Source of the DNA: an uncultured Limosilactobacillus sp.
Lineage (GTDB): Bacteria > Bacillota > Bacilli > Lactobacillales > Lactobacillaceae
Assembly: GCA_944326735.1 (NCBI GenBank)
Contig: CALVFC010000037.1
Coordinates: 1 to 10,772, forward strand
DNA: 10,772 nucleotides
Direction: 5' to 3'
Positions 7,279 to 10,772 of the stretch are shown here, piece after piece. The notes under the pieces are model-generated. The model was given only the letters and a program-made list of their open reading frames with translations. It had not been told where the DNA came from and ran no database searches. Every line of letters starts with the position of its first letter. The first letter of the stretch is position 1. A program made the position numbers and the translations under genes.

Positions 7279-7305
7279 CTCGCTAATTTTCTTACTCTAA
7301 TGGCT

Positions 7306-7336
7306 AAGATACACTATGGATTTGACTCCATACCAA
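7306..7336 (-). promoter_or_regulatory. MerR-type promoter/operator of the hydrolase gene
   Basis: On the minus strand, -35 TTGGTA (7336-7331) and -10 TATCTT (7311-7306) are separated by exactly 19 nt (7330-7312). The spacer holds ATGGAGT-N2-AATCCAT, a dyad with one mismatch. A 19-bp spacer carrying a centred dyad is the established layout of promoters that MerR proteins activate by untwisting DNA. Confidence 0.7.
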
Positions 7337-7354
7337 GAAATATGATAAATGGCC

Positions 7355-7385
7355 TTGCCCTGGAGTCTACTCCATAGTTTAGAGT
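7355..7385 (+). promoter_or_regulatory. MerR-type promoter/operator of the oxidoreductase operon
   Basis: -35 TTGCCC (7355-7360) and -10 TAGAGT (7380-7385) are separated by exactly 19 nt. The perfect dyad TGGAGT-CT-ACTCCA fills 7361-7374. The first gene starts 45 nt after the -10. The element is near-identical in design to the divergent one at 7306-7336. Confidence 0.78.
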
Positions 7386-7429
7386 AAGAATCGTTGAAAG
7401 CAAGCAAAAGCAGAAAGAAGGAATTATTA

Positions 7430-8173
7430 ATGGTTGAAAGTAAAGTTGTTGTGATCACTGGTGCATCCAGCGGAATGGGTGAAGCGACCGCCAAGCTCCT
7501 GGCCAAGGATGGCGACAAATTGGTGTTAGGCGCGCGTCGTGAAGAACGGTTGGAAGAAATTGCCAAGGACATTGAAAAACTTGGTGGTGAAGCAGCCTAC
7601 CTGGCGACCGACGTTACCAACGATGATGAGGTTGAGGCCTTAGCCAAGCTTGCCATCGATAAGTTCGGGCGGATTGATGTCTGGCTCAATTCTGCCGGGA
7701 TCATGCCCCAATCATTCCTGGCCCAAAAGAAGATTCAGGATTGGGACAATATGATTGATATCAATATCAAGGGAACCCTTTACGGGATCGGTGCGGCTCT
7801 GCCATACATGATGAAGCAGAAGAGTGGCCAGATCATCAACATTGCTTCGATTGCGGCCCACATTTCCGGACCAATGAGTGCTGTTTATTCCGGCACCAAG
7901 TTTGCGGTGCGGGCAATCAGTGAAGGTCTGCGTCAGGAAATGGCCCAAGCTAAGACCAGCGTCCGAGTTACCCTAATCTCACCAGGGGCAGTGGATACTG
8001 GACTGATTAACTCGATCACTGATGAAAAGGTTAAGGCCGGTACGGAAGAGTTCTACAAGAACTTCAGTATTCCGGTAGATCGGATTGCCACGACCATCAA
8101 GCAAGCCATCGACCTGCCTGTCGATGCTGCCTGGAATGAGGTTATCATTCGGCCAACTGCCCAGCAGATGTAG
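7430..8173 (+). CDS. SDR-family oxidoreductase (classical short-chain dehydrogenase)
   Basis: This 247-residue classical short-chain dehydrogenase/reductase is the first gene of the six-gene operon. The cofactor loop is TGASSGMG (10-17); Arg37 and Arg38 after strand 2 suggest NADP(H) preference. NSAG (87-90) replaces the common NNAG. The catalytic tetrad is complete: Asn112, Ser140, Tyr153 and Lys157 (YSGTK). The C-terminal half contains SPGAVDT. Its length is typical (about 250). ATG 7430 was chosen because AAGGA (7418-7422) lies 7 nt before it; an in-frame TTG at 7394 would add 12 lysine/serine-rich residues that no SDR needs. It probably reduces a carbonyl or oxidises an alcohol in the cytoplasm; the substrate is unknown. 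It resembles the broad-specificity YdfG-like group. Confidence 0.92.
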   Translation: MVESKVVVITGASSGMGEATAKLLAKDGDKLVLGARREERLEEIAKDIEKLGGEAAYLATDVTNDDEVEALAKLAIDKFGRIDVWLNSAGIMPQSFLAQKKIQDWDNMIDINIKGTLYGIGAALPYMMKQKSGQIINIASIAAHISGPMSAVYSGTKFAVRAISEGLRQEMAQAKTSVRVTLISPGAVDTGLINSITDEKVKAGTEEFYKNFSIPVDRIATTIKQAIDLPVDAAWNEVIIRPTAQQM

Positions 8174-8185
8174 GGTTCTGATCAG

Positions 8186-8641
8186 ATGACAAAAATTGTC
8201 TTTATCAATGCAAGTGAAAATCGCAATGGCAATACTGGCCGATTGGGTGCTAAGTTGCTGGCAGGAGAAGACTTCGAACAGGTCAACTTAGTGGACTATA
8301 AGATCTATCAAATTGGTCAGACATTTAACGATGATCAGTTTACGGAGATTTACCACAAAATGGGTACCGCGGATACGATTATTTTAGGCACACCGGTCTA
8401 CTGGCACGACATGAGTGCTTATTTGAAGACTCCAATTGAACGAATTTCCCAGCGCAGCGGAAGCAACGAACTTGCTGGGCGCAAAGTTGGATTATTGATC
8501 CAAGGTGCCAATCCAATTGATGCAATCAAGCCCGTTTCCAGTGTTATTAAACGTTTCTGTCAGGTTGCTGGAATGACATATATCGGTAATGCCAGCACGA
8601 CGCTGGGCTTGGCAAAACTGAAGAAGAAATTGAATGATTAA
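8186..8641 (+). CDS. NAD(P)H-dependent FMN reductase-like, flavodoxin-fold protein (short)
   Basis: This 151-residue flavodoxin-fold protein has the FMN phosphate loop NASENRNGNTGRL (8-20) and the second flavin-contact block GTPVYWHDMSAYLK (68-81), both typical of NADPH-dependent FMN reductases and flavodoxin_2 quinone reductases. It is shorter than the usual 175-200 residues, with a trimmed C-terminus ending in a Lys-rich helix. Cys125 is its only cysteine. The ATG lies 12 nt after the SDR stop; the nearest ribosome-like AGGG (8172-8175) overlaps that stop, so translational coupling is likely. It probably passes electrons from NAD(P)H to FMN, quinones or another small acceptor. The exact activity is not resolved. 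Confidence 0.85.
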   Translation: MTKIVFINASENRNGNTGRLGAKLLAGEDFEQVNLVDYKIYQIGQTFNDDQFTEIYHKMGTADTIILGTPVYWHDMSAYLKTPIERISQRSGSNELAGRKVGLLIQGANPIDAIKPVSSVIKRFCQVAGMTYIGNASTTLGLAKLKKKLND

Positions 8642-8654
8642 GGAGGAGATAACG

Positions 8655-8975
8655 ATGGCTAAAAAACAAACAGCTGGGCGCAAGTACCTGGGTGACTTTG
8701 CCCCCAAGTTTGCGGAATTAAACGATGACGTTTTATTTGGTGAAGTCTGGTCCCGCGAAAAGGAACTCAGCCCACGGGACCGGAGTATGGTGACTGTTTC
8801 GGCCCTGATTACCAAGGGTGCCTTTGCCCAGTTGCCTAACCACATGAAACTAGCTAAGCAAAATGGGATTACCAAGGATGAAATCGTTGAAGTGATCACG
8901 CAGTTGGCATTCTATGTTGGCTGGCCGAATGCTTGGTCCGCCTTCAATATTGCCAAGGACATCTGGACCGACTAA
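8655..8975 (+). CDS. Carboxymuconolactone decarboxylase (CMD)-family protein without CxxC
   Basis: This 106-residue all-helical single-domain protein matches the CMD family: SPRDRSMVTVSALITKGAFAQLPNHMKLAKQNGITKDEIVEVITQLAFYVGWPNAWSAF, with His63 and Glu78 in family-typical places. It has no cysteine, so it is not an AhpD-type peroxidase, which needs CxxC. It is closer to the YurZ or 4-CMD-like group, whose natural role in firmicutes is mostly unknown. The start ATG 8655 follows AAGGAGG (8640-8646) by 8 nt; an upstream in-frame ATG at 8634 lies inside the previous gene and before the ribosome site, so it was rejected. The ribosome site overlaps the stop codon of the FMN reductase gene. CMD and HNL-like cupin genes are often neighbours or fused; here both are in one operon. 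Confidence 0.88.
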   Translation: MAKKQTAGRKYLGDFAPKFAELNDDVLFGEVWSREKELSPRDRSMVTVSALITKGAFAQLPNHMKLAKQNGITKDEIVEVITQLAFYVGWPNAWSAFNIAKDIWTD

Positions 8976-8990
8976 TGAGGTGTATATGCA

Positions 8991-9635
8991 ATGAAAAATA
9001 TTCTGATATTAGCCGCTAACGGGCAAATAGCCCGGATTGTCGAGCAGCGGGTTCTCAAGGAACAACCCGATGTTCACCTAACACTGTTCCTGCGCAATAA
9101 GGAACGGCTGAACAGTCTTGCTGACAACGATCACGTTACCCTGTTCGAGGGTGATATGAATAAAGCTGCCGATGTCAATCAGGCAATGAAAGGCCAAGAC
9201 ATGGCGATCACCGGGGTGGTTGATCACACTGATGATAGCCGGATGACCCACAATATTATCGATGCAGCTAAGGCCAATGGAGTTCGTCGAATTGTCCAAA
9301 CCAATATCGGTGGAATTTATGGTGAAGTAAGTGGTGAATTTGCCGAATGGAATAAGCAGATGGTCGGTGACGGTATCCGGACCTCACGTTTGTCAGCGGA
9401 CGTTTTGGAGAATTCCGGTTTAGACTACACCATCCTGCGTCTGCCGTGGCTCAATAACCGTGATATCCATTACGTGATCACACATAAGGGCGAACCATTT
9501 ATTGGTACGTCCGGCTCCCGGGCTAGCGTAGCCGATGTGATCGTTAAGATTATCGCTGACCCTAGTTTTGCAGAAAACGACAGTATTGCTATTAGTGATC
9601 CCGATACCAAGGACGCCACTCGTCCGGTTTACTAA
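8991..9635 (+). CDS. NAD(P)-binding NmrA/atypical-SDR-like protein
   Basis: This 214-residue Rossmann-fold protein resembles the SDR_a5/NmrA group. The N-terminal strand ILILAANGQIAR (4-15) carries a variant of the dinucleotide motif in which the usual first Gly of GATGxxG is Ala. LFLRNKERL (32-40) follows strand 2 with Arg35 placed to touch an NADP phosphate. EGDMNKAADVNQAM (53-66) is the usual acidic segment, and LDYTILRLPWL (144-154) is the family's mid-domain motif. There is no clear YxxxK active site, so it may be a reductase of another type or a redox sensor. ATG 8991 follows GAGGTG (8977-8982) by 8 nt; the ATG at 8986 stops at once. It lies 15 nt after the CMD gene. Confidence 0.87.
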   Translation: MKNILILAANGQIARIVEQRVLKEQPDVHLTLFLRNKERLNSLADNDHVTLFEGDMNKAADVNQAMKGQDMAITGVVDHTDDSRMTHNIIDAAKANGVRRIVQTNIGGIYGEVSGEFAEWNKQMVGDGIRTSRLSADVLENSGLDYTILRLPWLNNRDIHYVITHKGEPFIGTSGSRASVADVIVKIIADPSFAENDSIAISDPDTKDATRPVY

Positions 9636-9649
9636 CTGAGGTGATTTAA

Positions 9650-10066
9650 ATGGCTAAGAACGAAGAAGCGGTTAAGAATAATGTATTTGGCTTTGGCAAG
9701 AAAAATGTTGACTTTGCCCAGTACTTTACCGGGACTAGCTACCTCAAGGGACTAGTATCCCCAGATGATAACATCGATGTGGCGGTTGGTAACGTTAACT
9801 TTGCGCCCGGCTGCCGAAACAATTGGCACATCCACCATCATGGTTACCAAATTCTTTTGTGTACTGCCGGTGAAGGCTGGTACCAGGAGGCGGGGAAACC
9901 GGCCCAGTTATTAAAACCTGGTGACGTGGTTGTGATTCACGAAGGTATCAAGCACTGGCATGGCGCCACTAAGGACTCTTGGTTCTCCCACTTAGCGATC
10001 ACCAAAGGAACCGCAGAATGGTTGGAACCCGTCAGTGATGCGGAGTATGATCGTCTCGGGGAATAG
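9650..10066 (+). CDS. Metal-binding cupin (HNL-like/CMD-associated cupin)
   Basis: This 138-residue single-domain cupin has motif 1 WHIHHHGYQILL with candidate metal ligands His60, His62 and Gln67, and motif 2 KPGDVVVIHEGIKHWHG with His102 and His104. The phrases GEGWYQEAGKP and HWHGATKDSWFSHLAI are typical of the small cupins found beside CMD genes, a family that includes manganese-dependent bacterial hydroxynitrile lyases. The run of four histidines in five positions (60, 62-64) is richer than usual. ATG 9650 follows GAGGTGA (9638-9644) by 5 nt; it is 14 nt after the previous stop. It may act on a small carbonyl or hydroxy compound, or isomerise a dicarbonyl. No substrate can be named. Confidence 0.88.
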   Translation: MAKNEEAVKNNVFGFGKKNVDFAQYFTGTSYLKGLVSPDDNIDVAVGNVNFAPGCRNNWHIHHHGYQILLCTAGEGWYQEAGKPAQLLKPGDVVVIHEGIKHWHGATKDSWFSHLAITKGTAEWLEPVSDAEYDRLGE

Positions 10067-10069
10067 GCC

Positions 10070-10402
10070 ATGGATATTCGCCAGGCAGCGACAGAACTTG
10101 CAGTTACACCAGATCGGATCAGATTTTGGGAGCAACATCATTTGATCCCGCCGATTAAACATGATAAAGCAGGTTTCCGCCAAATAACAAAAACCGACTT
10201 AGATTGGATGCGTCTGGTCTTGGCACTGGAGCAGCCAGACTTGTCAATTGACTTTTTGAATGAATATAGTCAACTTTTTACTCTTGGCGCGACAGCTCGG
10301 CCAGCGCGGAAAGATTTCGTCAACTGTAAGTGTCAGGAATTGCAGAAGAAAAGTGCGGCCTTAATTAGGCTACTCAAACATATTGAATCTTTAGCAGAGT
10401 AA
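10070..10402 (+). CDS. Short, diverged MerR-family regulator with a CxC motif
   Basis: This 110-residue MerR-like protein is last in the six-gene operon, 3 nt after the cupin. The HTH region DIRQAATELAVTPDRIRFWEQHHLIPP (2-28) and wing KHDKAGFRQITKTDLDW (30-46) follow the same pattern as the 146-residue MerR in this window but are more divergent: RFYERKG becomes RFWEQHH, and GYRVYT becomes GFRQIT. The dimerisation helix (about 78-108) contains Cys86-Lys-Cys88, while the other MerR has no cysteine at all. No tail follows the helix. It may autoregulate the operon through the dyad at 7355-7385, possibly by thiol chemistry or metal binding, or be a DNA-binding-weak modulator. ATG 10070 follows CGGGGAA; the sequence of the cupin end provides the ribosome site. 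Confidence 0.82.
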   Translation: MDIRQAATELAVTPDRIRFWEQHHLIPPIKHDKAGFRQITKTDLDWMRLVLALEQPDLSIDFLNEYSQLFTLGATARPARKDFVNCKCQELQKKSAALIRLLKHIESLAE

Positions 10403-10403
10403 T

Positions 10404-10455
10404 AACAACGCCTCAAAGACTAATTATCTTTGGGGCGTTGTTGTATTTTATTTTT
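10404..10455 (+). terminator. Intrinsic terminator of the six-gene operon
   Basis: A 15-bp stem (10404-10418 with 10428-10442, one G-T wobble) with a 9-nt loop starts 2 nt after the last stop codon and is followed by TGTATTTTATTTTT. The minus-strand side lacks a U-run, so it mainly serves the plus-strand operon. Its U-tract overlaps the end of the convergent gene. Confidence 0.88.
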
Positions 10456-10772
10456 GCCACTCATTAATAATTTGTTTAAGTAATGGTTGAATCTGGTCAC
10501 GATCGCTCTTGAGATAAGTGCCATAGATCTCCATCCGGTTATGCGGATCGACAATCTTAACAGCTTTTCGATTATCACTGTCAAAACGCTTCATGGTCGC
10601 CTTATTGACCTGGGTCAGGTTGGAGAAGAAGAAGGGAAAACTGGAGTAACGGCTAATCTGGATCATTGCATCGAGGTCTTCTTGATAAAGAAAATTAGCA
10701 TCTGGAATGTTTTCCTCGACAATCTGCCGCCACGGTCCAATGTCCTGAACTACCAGGAAGTTGAGACCGGCC
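10448..10772 (-). CDS. 3' part of a gene running off the right edge; possibly a LysR-type regulator C-terminus
   Basis: The frame stays open from the stop at 10450-10448 to the window edge, giving 108 codons. The first Met within it (10666) is internal, since the upstream residues NFLVVQDIGPWRQIVEENIPDANFLYQEDLDAMIQ continue smoothly. The alternation of a GPW strand, a bipartite regulatory-pocket-like region and the end YGTYLKSDRDQIQPLLKQIINEW resembles the last half of LysR effector-binding domains, where a late strand and final helix look like this. The likeness is weak and the HTH is not in the window. It is convergent with the six-gene operon. It could equally be an unrelated hypothetical protein. 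Confidence 0.65.
   Translation of the reverse strand, partial: AGLNFLVVQDIGPWRQIVEENIPDANFLYQEDLDAMIQISRYSSFPFFFSNLTQVNKATMKRFDSDNRKAVKIVDPHNRMEIYGTYLKSDRDQIQPLLKQIINEWQK

Larger units (their letters stand above)
7291..7388. repeat. 10-bp inverted repeat framing the divergent promoters
   Basis: CTTACTCTAA (7291-7300) is the exact reverse complement of TTAGAGTAAG (7379-7388). On the plus strand the copy overlaps the -10 and start region of the oxidoreductase operon promoter. On the minus strand the other copy lies just after the -10 of the hydrolase promoter. The pair encloses both MerR-type operators, so the intergenic region is mirror-arranged. Confidence 0.7.

Noticed and set aside
7394..7429. 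Upstream TTG start adding 12 residues to the SDR
   Set aside because: No ribosome site precedes the TTG, it lies about 9 nt after the -10, and AAGGA at 7418-7422 is ideally spaced for the ATG at 7430.
7297..7572. Minus-strand frame over the divergent promoters and the SDR start
   Set aside because: It crosses both MerR-type promoters and the SDR cofactor loop on the opposite strand; it is a shadow of the SDR gene.
8634..8654. Upstream ATG for the CMD-family gene
   Set aside because: It overlaps the FMN reductase end and lies before the AAGGAGG at 8640-8646, which clearly serves ATG 8655.

Overview
The window looks like chromosomal DNA from a low-to-mid GC member of the Lactobacillaceae, possibly a Limosilactobacillus-type heterofermenter; the genus is inference. 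Support comes from strong AAGGAGG-type ribosome sites, occasional TTG/GTG starts, U-tract intrinsic terminators, and protein types typical of lactobacilli. No tRNA, rRNA, CRISPR array, transposase or phage gene is visible.

Layout. Bases 1-191 hold no gene but contain two hairpins. Bases 192-3708 (minus strand) are a translationally coupled pair of half-size ABC exporter genes that should form a heterodimer with one degenerate ATP site. A divergent intergenic region (3709-3900) separates them from a plus-strand LysP-like lysine permease (3901-5337), which ends in an intrinsic terminator. Next is a two-gene plus-strand operon: a TMEM175-type potassium channel homologue (5503-6078) followed after 7 nt by a MerR-family regulator (6086-6526). 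This operon converges on a minus-strand alpha/beta hydrolase (6559-7245), and the two share a bidirectional terminator. The hydrolase diverges from a tightly packed six-gene plus-strand operon (7430-10402): SDR oxidoreductase, short flavodoxin-fold FMN reductase, carboxymuconolactone-decarboxylase-like protein, NAD(P)-binding NmrA-like protein, HNL-like cupin, and a second, diverged MerR protein. A 15-bp stem terminator ends this operon. A minus-strand gene, possibly LysR-type, runs off the right edge.

How the genes may work together. The most interesting part is bases 5440-10450. The hydrolase and the six-gene operon have divergent promoters. Each has a 19-bp spacer filled with a TGGAGT-N2-ACTCCA-type dyad, which is the architecture of promoters activated by MerR proteins through DNA untwisting. 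A third, more degenerate copy in the same register lies before the TMEM175-merR operon. I infer a local MerR regulon linking a K+ channel homologue, a serine hydrolase and a redox/small-molecule-processing gene set, with MerR genes closing both plus-strand operons. The inducer and the substrates cannot be read from the sequence. Start codons, terminators and motifs are read directly; functions rest on family knowledge; the regulon is inference.
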